NCBI GenBank assembly: GCA_023715185.1
Contig: JAMCAN010000002.1
Span: 62,001-126,000 of the forward strand
Source of the DNA: Planococcus sp. MER TA 32b
GTDB taxonomy: Bacteria; Bacillota; Bacilli; Bacillales_A; Planococcaceae
Reading direction: 5' to 3'
DNA length: 64,000 nt
Position numbers and translations under genes: made by a program. Every line of letters begins with the position of its first letter. Within the stretch, counting starts at the first letter, position 1. Shown here in pieces: positions 41,962 to 50,785 of this stretch. Below the pieces are notes generated by a model. That model searched no databases. It had not been told where the DNA came from and was given only the letters and a program-made list of their open reading frames with translations.

Positions 41962-42333
41962 TCAAATCTTCACCTTCAGCAAACGCTGATCCACTTCTTC
42001 CTTCGGCACAATCACAAACTTTGAAACGAGGAACGCCGCCAAAAACAGGAAGCAGGCAAACGCTGTGTTATTGCTGTTGACGAGCGCATGCTGCACAGTA
42101 TCGGGACGAATGTGAGACAGCGTGCCGATCGCCACATTCAGCAGGTACGATCCGAAAAATCCAGCAATGGCAATGACCATCAAATAATGCCCGCCAAGTT
42201 TTCTTTTATCAAATCGCGTTTCCCATTTGGTCTTGCGTTTGATTTCCAATGTATCCCGAACCTGCCACACCACCGCATAACCGAATCCCAATATCGTCAG
42301 CGCCACAAAAATATAACCTATGAAATTCTCCAT
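41962..42333 (-). CDS. Three-helix membrane protein of unknown function
   Basis: 123 residues: helices at about 5-24, 50-68 and 90-108, separated by a basic loop (IKRKTKWETRFDKRK). AAGGAGG precedes the ATG. It lies downstream of the next small membrane-protein gene and probably shares its transcript. Confidence 0.68.
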   Translation of the reverse strand: MENFIGYIFVALTILGFGYAVVWQVRDTLEIKRKTKWETRFDKRKLGGHYLMVIAIAGFFGSYLLNVAIGTLSHIRPDTVQHALVNSNNTAFACFLFLAAFLVSKFVIVPKEEVDQRLLKVKI

Positions 42334-42347
42334 ATTCCAGCCTCCTT

Positions 42348-42581
42348 TTATTTAGTTTCTTCAAATAAAAACCGATAGATTCCCCAAATAATAAATCCGA
42401 TACCACATAGTATGAATAAAGAGAAAATCCCCCATATCAAAGCAGGAGGCGGGATGCTGCTGCCATCACCAATCGGACCGATCCGCGGGGTCGTCAAATC
42501 GTAGATTGCCCAGAAGGACAAGAAAATCATGGCAATTCCGCCATACAGCAGTACATGCTTTTTCATCAGTTCCCTTGTCAT
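42348..42581 (-). CDS. Two-helix membrane protein of unknown function
   Basis: 77 residues: helices at about 10-27 and 48-68 with a Pro/Gly-rich loop between (RIGPIGDGSSIPPP). GGAG lies 8 bases before ATG 42581; the longer frame starting at 42689 has no ribosome binding site. Confidence 0.65.
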   Translation of the reverse strand: MTRELMKKHVLLYGGIAMIFLSFWAIYDLTTPRIGPIGDGSSIPPPALIWGIFSLFILCGIGFIIWGIYRFLFEETK

Positions 42582-42745
42582 TGGCATCACTCCGTTTCCT
42601 CTTAATAAAAGATTCTGATAATTAATACGTTCTAACTGTACGATAAGTTTCAAAAAATGGAAATAGCGACTTTCAATGAGAGGCACCATTTTTATTATTC
42701 ATTCAATAAAAACGCAATCAGCTCATCTGCATTAACATGAGCAAT

Positions 42746-42802
42746 CTATACGACACTATAAATCGGCTATACGACACCAAATCGAACCTATACGACATCG
42801 CC
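42746..42802. repeat. 21-bp-period array (CTATACGAC, minus-oriented)
   Basis: Three units at 42746, 42767 and 42788, directly before the terminator of the DUF817 gene. Confidence 0.8.
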
Positions 42803-42817
42803 ACACCAAAAACCCCC

Positions 42818-42856
42818 TAAGAAAGCAGCTGCGGCAATCGCAGCTGCTTTCTTTTG
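42818..42856 (-). terminator. Terminator
   Basis: AAGAAAGCAGCTGCG and CGCAGCTGCTTTCTT form a long stem. Confidence 0.85.
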
Positions 42857-42860
42857 GATT

Positions 42861-43655
42861 TCATTCCAGTTTCATCTTACTCTCAACCCGAATCTCCCTC
42901 TCCCCAAGCCCGCTCTTCACCCGCTTCAGCTGCGCCACAATAATGATGCTGATGATGACTAGCAGCGCCCAGGAGCTGATTTTGCCGATGTGGACGATGG
43001 TCCAGGCGGCTTGCTGGTCGGGATATTGCCAGGCGCCGAAGAAGGTGGTGATGTTTTCGGCGATCCAGATGAAGAAGCCGATCAGCACGAAGGCCAGCAG
43101 GAGCGGCATCTTGAAGACGCGGTCAAGCAGGCGGAACGAGACGAATGTCTTGAAGAACACGATGACGAGCAGCGCTTTCAGCACCCAGCGTACATCATAC
43201 GAGAAATGATGCGTGAAAAAGTTCAGGTAGATCAGTGCGCTGATGCCGCCTGCATAGATGGCTTTCGGCCAGTGGATCATCTGCAGGTCGAGCCGCCGCC
43301 ACGACTGGATGATGTAGCTTGCGACGCTTGCGTACATGAAGCCGCTGTAGAGCGGCACGCCGAACACTTTGCTGTAGGCGTCTTCGGGATATGCCCAGGA
43401 ACCCATATGCACTTTGAAGATTTCGAGTGCCAGGCCAATGGAGTGAAAGACGCAGATCGTCTTCAGTTCGTCTTTCGTTTCGAGACCAGACGCCAGCATG
43501 AAAATCTGTCCGAGAATGCAGGCGATCAACAGGAAATCATAGCGCGGCAAATAGGGGATCTCGACAAATTTCGAAACGGCCAGCGCAGCGAAAATGATGA
43601 GCGGGAAGATGCAGGCAAGCGCTTGCTGCCACGTAAAATGGATGAGGTATTTCAC
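42861..43655 (-). CDS. DUF817 membrane protein (YoaT-like)
   Basis: 264 residues with about eight helices. Conserved DUF817 blocks are KVHMGSWAYPEDAYSKVFGV, PLYSGFMYASVASYIIQSWR and GAWQYPDQQAAW. GTG start behind CCGGAGG. The conserved polar membrane residues suggest an enzyme or transporter, but the function is unknown. Confidence 0.85.
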   Translation of the reverse strand: MKYLIHFTWQQALACIFPLIIFAALAVSKFVEIPYLPRYDFLLIACILGQIFMLASGLETKDELKTICVFHSIGLALEIFKVHMGSWAYPEDAYSKVFGVPLYSGFMYASVASYIIQSWRRLDLQMIHWPKAIYAGGISALIYLNFFTHHFSYDVRWVLKALLVIVFFKTFVSFRLLDRVFKMPLLLAFVLIGFFIWIAENITTFFGAWQYPDQQAAWTIVHIGKISSWALLVIISIIIVAQLKRVKSGLGEREIRVESKMKLE

Positions 43656-43826
43656 GGTTCGGCACCTCCGGTTTTATTCGAATAAAGCTCTTAGCTTAAG
43701 AGGACGAAAGTGCAGGAGGTCAGGTTTCCTGGAGAAAAATAAAGGATTATCAGAATTTACAGAGAATTTATAATTATATGGAACAGGGGAAATGTCGCTG
43801 GAGCAGAATTGAATGGAGGGAAACGG

Positions 43827-45896
43827 ATGGACAAAAAACTTCTCGGGATTTTTGCACTCATTGTTTTGATCATTCTCCTTGCAGGCTGTCAGGAAGATCC
43901 GGAAGAAGAAGCGGCGCCGGACGAAGCGAAAGCAGAAGAGACGTCGCAGGCGGAAACGCGGGCACAGCAATACATCGAGCTGTGGAACAGCCGGGAATTT
44001 TCGAAGATGTATGGTTCCTTCCTGAATCAGGGTTCGAAAGACGTCTACGGTTCCCAAAATTTTGTGGCGTGGCAGGAAGACATTTATGAACAGCTCGGCG
44101 TCAGAGATGTCAATGTGACTTATAGCCCGTCCGAAGATACGGTGGATTACGCGGAAGACATGCCGGCTGATTTCGATATCCACGTCGAAATAGAGACAAT
44201 GACGGGACCGATCGAATTCGACCAGACGCTGACGCTCCTGTACGAGACGCATCAGGAAATGGAGGACTGGTTCGTCGAATGGAACCCGACGTATATTTTG
44301 CCGCGTCTGGAAATGGGCGATGAAGTCGAGGTGCGTCTGACCGAACCGAAGCGCGGCGAGCTCGTCGACCGCAATGACAAACCGATTGCCGTCAACAGCG
44401 ACGCGATGATGGTCGGCGTCGTGCCGCAGAATTTCAATACGCGGGAGCAGAAAGAGAAACTTGCCCGGGCACTTGAAATCGATGTATCGGAAATCGAAGC
44501 GGCCATGAATAAAAGCTGGGTGCAGCCGCATTATTTCGTTCCGATCAAACAAGTGCCGGCGAGCGATCAGCTGACGCTTGACCGCGTCTTCGCGGTGCCG
44601 GGCACCAAACAGGAACCTTCTGACTTCCGCGAATATCCGTACGGCGAGGCGCTGGCTCATCTGATCGGCTATATCGGACCGATTACCGGCGAGCAATTGG
44701 AGCAGCTGGAAGACCAGGGCTACGGCCCGAATGACATGATCGGCCGCCAAGGCTTGGAGCGGGCGCTCGAAGACCGGCTGCGCGGCAAGCCGGGCATGCA
44801 GGTCATCGCCCATAAAGCGGCTTCAGGCGCAGATCCTGTGACACTCTATGAAAACGACGCGGGCGAAGGCGAAGTCATCAAACTGACGATCGACGCCGAA
44901 CTGCAGAAATCGATATTCGAATCCATGGCGGGCGAACCTGGCGCAAGCGCAGCGGTCGACCCGGAAACCGGTGAAACGCTGGCGCTCGTCAGCTCACCAT
45001 CCTATAATCCGAACGAATTCGTGAAAGGCGTTACGGGCTCGAGGTACGATGAATTGTCGAACGCCGAAGGCAATCCGCTGTTCAACCGTTTTGCGGCTTC
45101 CTATTCACCAGGCTCGGCAATCAAACCGGTGACCGCGGCGATCGGGCTTGAAGCGGGAGCCATCGATCCGGAAGAAGGAATCGATATCGAAGGCAAACGC
45201 TGGCAGCTGAACGGTTCGTGGGGCGGCTTCCATATTACGCGCCTTCATGACGACGTCGAGAATCCGGTTGATTTGCATAAAGCATTGGTCTATTCCGATA
45301 ATATTTATTTCGCGCAAAAAGGGCTGGATATCGGACGGGAAGACATGATCGACGGCTTCGAAGACTTCGGCTTCACGGAAGACATCCCGTTCGTGCTGAA
45401 CCTGCAGCCGTCGCAGATCACCAATAACGGCGAACTCGGCTCCGACGGCCAGACAGCCGACACAGCTTACGGCCAGGGGCAGATGCTCGTCAATATCCTG
45501 CATCTTGCGGCGATGTATGAACCGTTCCTGAACGGCGGCACGATGTACGAAGCAACGATCTTCCTGGAAGAAGACGAACCGACCGTCTGGAAAGAAGGTC
45601 TGGTGAGCGACGACCACGCGGAGCTGCTGCAGACAGCGATGCGGAGCGCCGTTACTGACGGCTATGCGAAATCCGCCAATATCGGCGAAGTCGCTGTCGC
45701 CGGCAAGACAGGCACCGCCGAACTCAAGATGCGCACAGGTGACGCAGGCAAGGAAAACGGCTACTTCGTCGGCTACGATTCCGAGAACCCGGACGCCCTC
45801 ATCGCCATGATGATCGAGGGGATCGAAGACGAGTCGAACGGCAGTGATTATGTGGCCGGCAAAGTGGCGGGCGTGTTGAAAGCTCATAAGGAATAA
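43827..45896 (+). CDS. pbpC: Class B penicillin-binding protein (PBP3/MecA type) lipoprotein
   Basis: 689 residues. The lipobox LLAGC (residues 18-22) is followed by an NTF2-like MecA_N domain (about 40-150), a PBP dimerisation domain (about 155-320), and a transpeptidase domain with SAIK (SPGSAIKPVTA near residue 430), SDN (YSDNIYF near 490) and KTG (AGKTGTAEL near 630). It cross-links peptidoglycan at the cell surface. This is the B. subtilis PbpC / S. aureus PBP2a architecture, which often has low beta-lactam affinity. ATG 43827 has GGAGGG 7 bases upstream. Confidence 0.92.
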   Translation: MDKKLLGIFALIVLIILLAGCQEDPEEEAAPDEAKAEETSQAETRAQQYIELWNSREFSKMYGSFLNQGSKDVYGSQNFVAWQEDIYEQLGVRDVNVTYSPSEDTVDYAEDMPADFDIHVEIETMTGPIEFDQTLTLLYETHQEMEDWFVEWNPTYILPRLEMGDEVEVRLTEPKRGELVDRNDKPIAVNSDAMMVGVVPQNFNTREQKEKLARALEIDVSEIEAAMNKSWVQPHYFVPIKQVPASDQLTLDRVFAVPGTKQEPSDFREYPYGEALAHLIGYIGPITGEQLEQLEDQGYGPNDMIGRQGLERALEDRLRGKPGMQVIAHKAASGADPVTLYENDAGEGEVIKLTIDAELQKSIFESMAGEPGASAAVDPETGETLALVSSPSYNPNEFVKGVTGSRYDELSNAEGNPLFNRFAASYSPGSAIKPVTAAIGLEAGAIDPEEGIDIEGKRWQLNGSWGGFHITRLHDDVENPVDLHKALVYSDNIYFAQKGLDIGREDMIDGFEDFGFTEDIPFVLNLQPSQITNNGELGSDGQTADTAYGQGQMLVNILHLAAMYEPFLNGGTMYEATIFLEEDEPTVWKEGLVSDDHAELLQTAMRSAVTDGYAKSANIGEVAVAGKTGTAELKMRTGDAGKENGYFVGYDSENPDALIAMMIEGIEDESNGSDYVAGKVAGVLKAHKE

Positions 45897-45908
45897 AGAT
45901 GTGAGGGA

Positions 45909-45937
45909 AGAAGCGGCTGCGGCTGCTTCTTTTTTTG
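45909..45937 (+). terminator. Terminator
   Basis: AGAAGC and GCTTCT close a stem with inner GGC/GCT pairing, followed by eight Ts. Confidence 0.8.
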
Positions 45938-45951
45938 CGGGTTTTTGGCGA

Positions 45952-46035
45952 GTTGGGCATAAATCGGGCGAAGTTAGGCATATTTGGACCAAAGTCGGGC
46001 ATAAACCGCACGGAGTCGGGCATAAAATTTTCGGG
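45952..46035. repeat. 21-bp-period array (GTCGGGCATAAA class)
   Basis: Four units at 45952, 45973, 45994 and 46015. The core GTCGGGCATAAA is unrelated to the other two array classes but the step is again 21 bases. A single related unit follows the terminator at about 46740 (GTTGGGAGTAAA). Confidence 0.8.
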
Positions 46036-46179
46036 GGGATCGCCTGCCGTTTGTTTTCAAGACGATATAAAACTTATTAATAGAAAGATTGTATAAATCC
46101 CTCTCTTTTTACATATTATTCAGAATTCTTATGTTAAGCTTGAATAAGACGAAATAAAAGGAAAAGGGGCAATTCGTTT

Positions 46180-46614
46180 ATGTATGAACAAGGGGGAGAC
46201 TCGGATTTTTGGTGGAGATGGCTGCTGCTGATGGCAATTGTAGTACTGTCGCTTGCCGTATTTAATGCCGTCATGAGGAAAATATTCAAAGTTGAACGGC
46301 CAAAACTCTTTTCCTATAACCATGTGAATGACAAACATAAAAAGGTTGATTGGGCGATCAGAATTATGACAATGGTCGCTATAATTATAGTCTACATGAT
46401 CAACAGCGCAAGGATTCCGGCAGAAGGGTTCTTTTATTTTCAAACCTGGTTTATCCTGTTTCTTTTTGTGCTCGCTCAACAAACTGCGAAGGCGATTATG
46501 GAGCGAAAATATGCCGAAAACATTAACCGGTATAAAGTGACGGTCAGCGAAACGGTCTTTATTCTGGCTATATTCCTATCGCTATACCTGACTGATTTTT
46601 GGGGATTAATTTAA
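46180..46614 (+). CDS. DUF4181 membrane protein
   Basis: 144 residues with four helices and the family pattern RKIFKVERPKLFSYNHVND and QQTAKAIMERKYAEN, which fits DUF4181 of Bacillales. Function is unknown. Confidence 0.78.
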   Translation: MYEQGGDSDFWWRWLLLMAIVVLSLAVFNAVMRKIFKVERPKLFSYNHVNDKHKKVDWAIRIMTMVAIIIVYMINSARIPAEGFFYFQTWFILFLFVLAQQTAKAIMERKYAENINRYKVTVSETVFILAIFLSLYLTDFWGLI

Positions 46615-46700
46615 TTTTTTAAAATGTTGACGGCTATTCATTTATCAAAATCCAACTGGATGCTTTTCGCAGGCGAAAAGCGAAGGTGCAAAAGCCTCAA

Positions 46701-46735
46701 AGCTGCTCAGTCCCACGAGGACTGGGCAGTTTTTG
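46701..46735 (+). terminator. Terminator
   Basis: CTGCTCAGTCC (46703-46713) pairs with GGACTGGGCAG (46719-46729), then TTTTT. Confidence 0.85.
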
Positions 46736-46827
46736 GCGAGTTGGGAGTAAAGCAAAAATAAAGGGATATCCACCTCATGCAAGGAATAGAATACTAACGA
46801 CAAATCATCTTCTATCGGAGGTTACAT

Positions 46828-47325
46828 ATGAAAATGTTCTTTCATTACAATTGGATGGTCAGGGAAGAGTGGTATCAATGGTGCGAGGGAGTCAGCGAAG
46901 AGGAACTGTTGAAGAAGCGGACAGGCGGCGTGGGCAGCATCCTGGAAACGCTGTTCCACAACATTGACGTGGAATGGAGCTGGATCCGCGTGTTAAAAGA
47001 GGAAGATGATTTCAAGGAAGACTTCGAAAGCTATCGAAGCTTGGAAAAAGTGCGCGAACTGGATGCCCGGTTCAAGCCGGAAGTCGAGGAGTTTGTCGCC
47101 AATTGGGACAGCAGCATGGAAGACCGCGTGCTCGTTTCCACCGGCAAAGACGGCACCAAATACACCGATCCGTGGGGCGAAGTGATGCGGCATATCATCG
47201 CGCACGAAATCCATCACATCGGCCAATTATCGGTCTGGTCACGGGAACTGGACCGCGAACCGGTGTCAGCGGATTTGTTGGGCAGGGGATTGGCCGACTC
47301 CACCCGGACTGGGGAAAATAATTGA
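46828..47325 (+). CDS. DinB-family protein
   Basis: 165 residues of the four-helix DinB fold. Metal ligands appear as LFHNIDVEWSW near residue 45 and HIIAHEIHHIGQLS near residue 130. Family members are metal-dependent enzymes, many acting with bacillithiol or mycothiol. GGAGG before the ATG. Confidence 0.87.
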   Translation: MKMFFHYNWMVREEWYQWCEGVSEEELLKKRTGGVGSILETLFHNIDVEWSWIRVLKEEDDFKEDFESYRSLEKVRELDARFKPEVEEFVANWDSSMEDRVLVSTGKDGTKYTDPWGEVMRHIIAHEIHHIGQLSVWSRELDREPVSADLLGRGLADSTRTGENN

Positions 47326-47370
47326 AACGTTCTAAGCTTGCTGCCCGTCTGCTTGAACAAGGGGGATCCA

Positions 47371-47754
47371 ATGATGAAAATGAAATCAATAGCCGGCGTC
47401 TTAGCGGTTTCACTCATATTGAGCGCATGCCAGAATAATAATGTCAGTTCATTTACCGATCCCGAGCGGATTGAGATTTATGAATACGATGACAACGAAG
47501 AACTTATTGCCACAATCGATGATCCTGAGTTCGCGAAAAAGCTGATAGACGAATTGGATCATGCGGAAACGTATGGAACAGAGGCCGTTGACTGGGGTGG
47601 GCCGAATTATCAGCTGGTTTTCAAGCATGAGGATAAAACCGTATATGAAATCGGTTATAACACGGACCTGCTTAGACTTGGAGTAGGCGGAGAGGGCCGG
47701 TATTCAAAACACGAAAAACTTTTCGGGGTGGAGACTGAACTGCCGATTGAATAG
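47371..47754 (+). CDS. Small lipoprotein
   Basis: 127 residues. Lipobox LSAC at about residue 20, then a compact domain (RIEIYEYDDNEELIATIDDP, YQLVFKHEDKTVYEIGYN) resembling the short beta-rich extracytoplasmic domains of Bacillus lipoproteins. AAGGGGG precedes the ATG pair at 47371 and 47374. Confidence 0.72.
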   Translation: MMKMKSIAGVLAVSLILSACQNNNVSSFTDPERIEIYEYDDNEELIATIDDPEFAKKLIDELDHAETYGTEAVDWGGPNYQLVFKHEDKTVYEIGYNTDLLRLGVGGEGRYSKHEKLFGVETELPIE

Positions 47755-47760
47755 AGACTG

Positions 47761-47802
47761 AAAAACGGCTGTGCAAAGGGGAAACTTTGCACAGCCGTTT
47801 TC
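47761..47802. terminator. Bidirectional terminator
   Basis: AAAACGGCTGTGCAAAG pairs with CTTTGCACAGCCGTTTT between convergent genes. Confidence 0.92.
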
Positions 47803-47806
47803 CTGT

Positions 47807-48196
47807 TCATTCCTCCAACAACTCCATCACCGCAAAATAATTCTCTTCTTCATCCGCAAAATTGAAGCTGCGGCCGATGCCCATATTCACCAATTCGCCA
47901 GTCACCACGCCTCTTTTCTTAAAATCCGCGTACAGCTTATCGACATTGTCCGTATAGAACATCAGCGAAGGCGTGCCCAGATTCAGCTCCGGCGACATCT
48001 TCGAAATGACTTGCTTGTCGTGCAGCACAATCGTCGTCGCCGAGTCCTCCGCCGGCGCAATCTCGATCCACCGAATCCCCATGTCCTCCGAACCCTCATC
48101 CGCAATCACCGTGAATCCAGCCTTCTCCGTCCAGAATTTCACCGCCTTGTCCTGATCCTCCACATACACCATTACTTGCCCAAGCTTACTGATCAA
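47807..48196 (-). CDS. VOC-superfamily (glyoxalase-like) protein
   Basis: 129 residues with a beta-alpha-beta-beta-beta pattern: QVMVYVEDQDKAVKFWTEKA and SLMFYTDNVDKLYADFKKRG, ending YFAVMELLEE. The Glu near the C-terminus is in the metal-ligand position. Substrate unknown. TTG 48196 has AAGGGG 8 bases upstream, whereas the GTG at 48205 touches that site. Confidence 0.82.
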   Translation of the reverse strand: MISKLGQVMVYVEDQDKAVKFWTEKAGFTVIADEGSEDMGIRWIEIAPAEDSATTIVLHDKQVISKMSPELNLGTPSLMFYTDNVDKLYADFKKRGVVTGELVNMGIGRSFNFADEEENYFAVMELLEE

Positions 48197-48271
48197 TCCG
48201 ACCACCCCTTCGACAAATTTCTTCTACGAAATAACATTCGGGATGTGAACACCAAAAACCTTCCATGAAAA

Positions 48272-48307
48272 TAAAAACGTCCAGACAATAAATCATGCCT
48301 GGACGTT
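48272..48307 (-). terminator. Terminator
   Basis: AACGTCCAGG on the minus strand pairs with its complement, followed by a T-run. It ends the small gene at 48338. Confidence 0.75.
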
Positions 48308-48337
48308 AATATATTTTCCTTAATTCATCCCCCGGAA

Positions 48338-48499
48338 TTACTGCCTTCTGCGCAGCTCCTCAGCAATCTGCTTCAAATAAGCATTGCGCTCCTTCGTCAA
48401 ATTCACCCACATAATAATTACATAAACGGCAATTATGATCGGCAATAAATAAATTAAAAGTCCAATAAACGGAAATATCGTAAACATTGCGGCATCCAT
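48338..48499 (-). CDS. Small single-helix membrane protein
   Basis: 53 residues, short but convincing. A long hydrophobic helix (about residues 6-31) is followed by an amphipathic tail (LTKERNAYLKQIAEELRRRQ). AAGGAGGG lies 9 bases before ATG 48499, and a terminator follows the stop. No family recognised; the layout resembles small membrane anchors of Bacillales. Confidence 0.65.
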   Translation of the reverse strand: MDAAMFTIFPFIGLLIYLLPIIIAVYVIIMWVNLTKERNAYLKQIAEELRRRQ

Positions 48500-48596
48500 T
48501 ATGTCCATCCCTCCTTGTACTTACTATACGGACGCGTCTGGCAAATGTTTCAAAGCCACGAAAAAAGCATTCCCGCAAATAGGGAATGCCTCCATA

Positions 48597-48944
48597 TCAA
48601 ATCGGCTCTGCTGATTCTTCCTCCGGCGTACCCAGCCGGTCCGTCAACGTATTGTAAATATCATCAAAATGATGCTCTTCGTAAAACATCTCGTTATACG
48701 AAGCGGAACGGATAATCGCTTCCTTATCGACTTTCACTACCTCGATCTGTACTGAATTGCTCTTGCCGGTCTCGTCAATCTCACGCCGCTTCTCCTTCGC
48801 GAACGCATCCACATCGCGCGGCTCATACTGCCGGAACGTCTCTACGACTTCATTGAACACCGATATCGTATCTTCCTCGCTCTTGAACAGCCAATAATAA
48901 TCCTTCTTTGCACTCGACAGATGCAAATTCAATTGATAATGCAT
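48597..48944 (-). CDS. Conserved hypothetical protein
   Basis: 115 residues, soluble and acidic (HLSSAKKDYYWLFKSEEDTI; GTPEEESAEPI at the end). GAAGGAGG precedes ATG 48944. The same frame stays open for about 90 codons upstream, but that part is only repeat sequence (heptads of the FYLTFLI kind) and is not coding. No family recognised. Confidence 0.65.
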   Translation of the reverse strand: MHYQLNLHLSSAKKDYYWLFKSEEDTISVFNEVVETFRQYEPRDVDAFAKEKRREIDETGKSNSVQIEVVKVDKEAIIRSASYNEMFYEEHHFDDIYNTLTDRLGTPEEESAEPI

Positions 48945-49049
48945 GTATAGTCCTCCTTCGGGAATAAAAAACCTATTTTCAGTATGTTGTTCTATACCCG
49001 ATTCTGGAGGGGGAAACCTTTTATATGAAGAGAGTGGGTTGAGCACATT

Positions 49050-49154
49050 CGTAAGATAGAGAGGCGAAAACATAAGATAGAAAGCTGAAACCGTAAGATA
49101 AGAAATCAAAAACGTAAGATAAAATACGAAAACCGTAAGAAAGAAAAGAAAATC
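49050..49154. repeat. 21-bp-period array (CGTAAGATA, minus-oriented)
   Basis: Five units at 49050, 49071, 49092, 49113 and 49134; the core is the reverse complement of the TATCTTACG class. Confidence 0.85.
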
Positions 49155-49180
49155 AGAAGACTTCGTTCGAGAAGTGAAAA

Positions 49181-49885
49181 CACCTATTGGCCGAAACACG
49201 GGCGGGGCCACCAGCCCCGCCCACAGCAGTCCGCCACGGCGGACTGCGACCGATCAGCTCTTTGCCCTGGAGCGAGGGGATGAAAATTGGGAGTCGTTAA
49301 GTATAATGCGCTATCCGTGAGGTAAATTATTTTATACGGCACCAAAACGAGTCTATACGACACAATAATCACGCTATACGACACCATATCCATTCTATAA
49401 GAGAAAACAAAACCCCTTATTGGCCGAAAAACGGGCGGGGCTGGTGGCCCCGCCCAAAGCAGTCCGCCGGAGCGGACTGCGACCATTTAGCTCTTTGCCC
49501 TGGAGAGAGGCGATGAAAATTGGGAGTCGTTAAGTATAATGCGCTATCTGTGAGGATAATCATTTTATACAGCAGCAAAACGAATCTATACGACACAATA
49601 AGGAAGCTATACGAACCATATCCATTCTATACGAGAAAACCCAACCCCTTATTGCCCGAAAAATGGGCGGGGCCGCAGACCCGCCCCCAGCAGTCCGCCG
49701 GGGCGGACTGCGACCGATCAGCTCTTTGCCCTGGAGAGAGGCGATGAAAATTTGGAGTCGTTAAGTATAATGCGCTATCCGTGAGGAAAAACATTTTATA
49801 CGACACTAAAACAGATCTATACGACACAATAATCACGCTATACGACACCAACTCCATTCTATACGTCATCACAAATCACAAATCC
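49181..49885. repeat. Three tandem copies of a 232-233-bp composite repeat
   Basis: The landmark ATTGG occurs at 49186, 49419 and (as ATTGC) 49651. Each unit carries a G+C-rich double hairpin (GGGCGGGGC with its complement, then CAGTCCGCC with GGCGGACTG), a conserved block containing TCGTTAAGTATAATGCGCTA, and two to three 21-bp CTATACGAC units. No gene; the region from 48945 to 50001 is otherwise empty. Confidence 0.88.
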
Positions 49886-50001
49886 ATCTTGAACCCTCCC
49901 TTGATTTGGGTTAAATTGGTAGAAAGGTGCTCACTCACCGACACAAGACCATACATAATTCATTGCACCAATAACAATATTGGGAAGGAACGAAAAAACA
50001 C

Positions 50002-50628
50002 ATGAAAAAGATGACGAGAGCCTTTTATTTCAGCGCAGCAATCGCCCTGTTGGCAGGCTGCGGCAACGATCCGGAGCCGGAAGTGACAGATTCCACTCCG
50101 AACGCTGCAACTGAAACGCCAGCAGAGGAAGCAGATGAAAACGCGGCAGCTGACCAAGATGAAAAAGAAGAAACAGACGACTCCGAGGCCGAAGAATCCG
50201 AGACGGCAGACGAAGAAAACACGGATGCTGAAACAGCGGAATCAGCACTGGACGCCTACTCCAGCGAACAGATCGAATACGCCAGAGTGTGGCTGCAGCT
50301 TGGGCCGAACCAGGAACTCGACGGCTTGTACGTGAAGCAAATCCCGGCGGGCACGCCGCTCAACCCCGATGATGAGACGAGCGGCGTTTATCCGGAAGAC
50401 GTCATCCAGCTGGCCGGTTCGCGTCTGGTCGATGGATCCGTGACATACAGCGGCAACGGGGACGGCACGATTAATGTCTATAATGTGCCGCTGCGCTGGG
50501 ACGGACAGTATCCGGCGGGGGAGGATTTCTATGAAGAAATCATCAACGACACCGAACTCGTGGCGATTGATACGGGAAATGATGAAGACGTCATACGGTT
50601 GATTGAACTGCAGGAATCCCAGCAGTAA
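50002..50628 (+). CDS. Lipoprotein with acidic linker
   Basis: 208 residues. Lipobox LLAGC at about residue 20, a very acidic low-complexity linker (about 22-85, rich in Glu, Asp, Ala and Thr), then a folded C-terminal domain (ARVWLQLGPNQELDGLYVKQ, LAGSRLVDGSVTYSGNGDGT). The linker would span the wall. Family unknown. AAGGAA is about 12 bases before the ATG, a little far. Confidence 0.78.
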   Translation: MKKMTRAFYFSAAIALLAGCGNDPEPEVTDSTPNAATETPAEEADENAAADQDEKEETDDSEAEESETADEENTDAETAESALDAYSSEQIEYARVWLQLGPNQELDGLYVKQIPAGTPLNPDDETSGVYPEDVIQLAGSRLVDGSVTYSGNGDGTINVYNVPLRWDGQYPAGEDFYEEIINDTELVAIDTGNDEDVIRLIELQESQQ

Positions 50629-50785
50629 ACAAAAGCAACTCCAATCAGTAACAAAATATTTAACGCGAAATATTCTGCCAAATTAACACTGGACTCTCAC
50701 CGGGAAATGAGGGATAGTTTATAGTTAAATGATGCATCCAGCAGAAATGATCATTTTTAAACCTTACTGAATTGGAGATGTGAAA

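Noticed and set aside
19595-49870. CRISPR array
   Set aside because: The repeats have conserved cores of only about 10 bases and variable parts of about 11 bases at 21-bp steps, far shorter than CRISPR repeats and spacers, and there is no cas gene in the window.
49050-49885. Replication origin or terminus signal from repeat density
   Set aside because: The repeats are dense here, but there is no DnaA-box cluster, no dnaA or dnaN gene, and similar arrays are spread over 30 kb.
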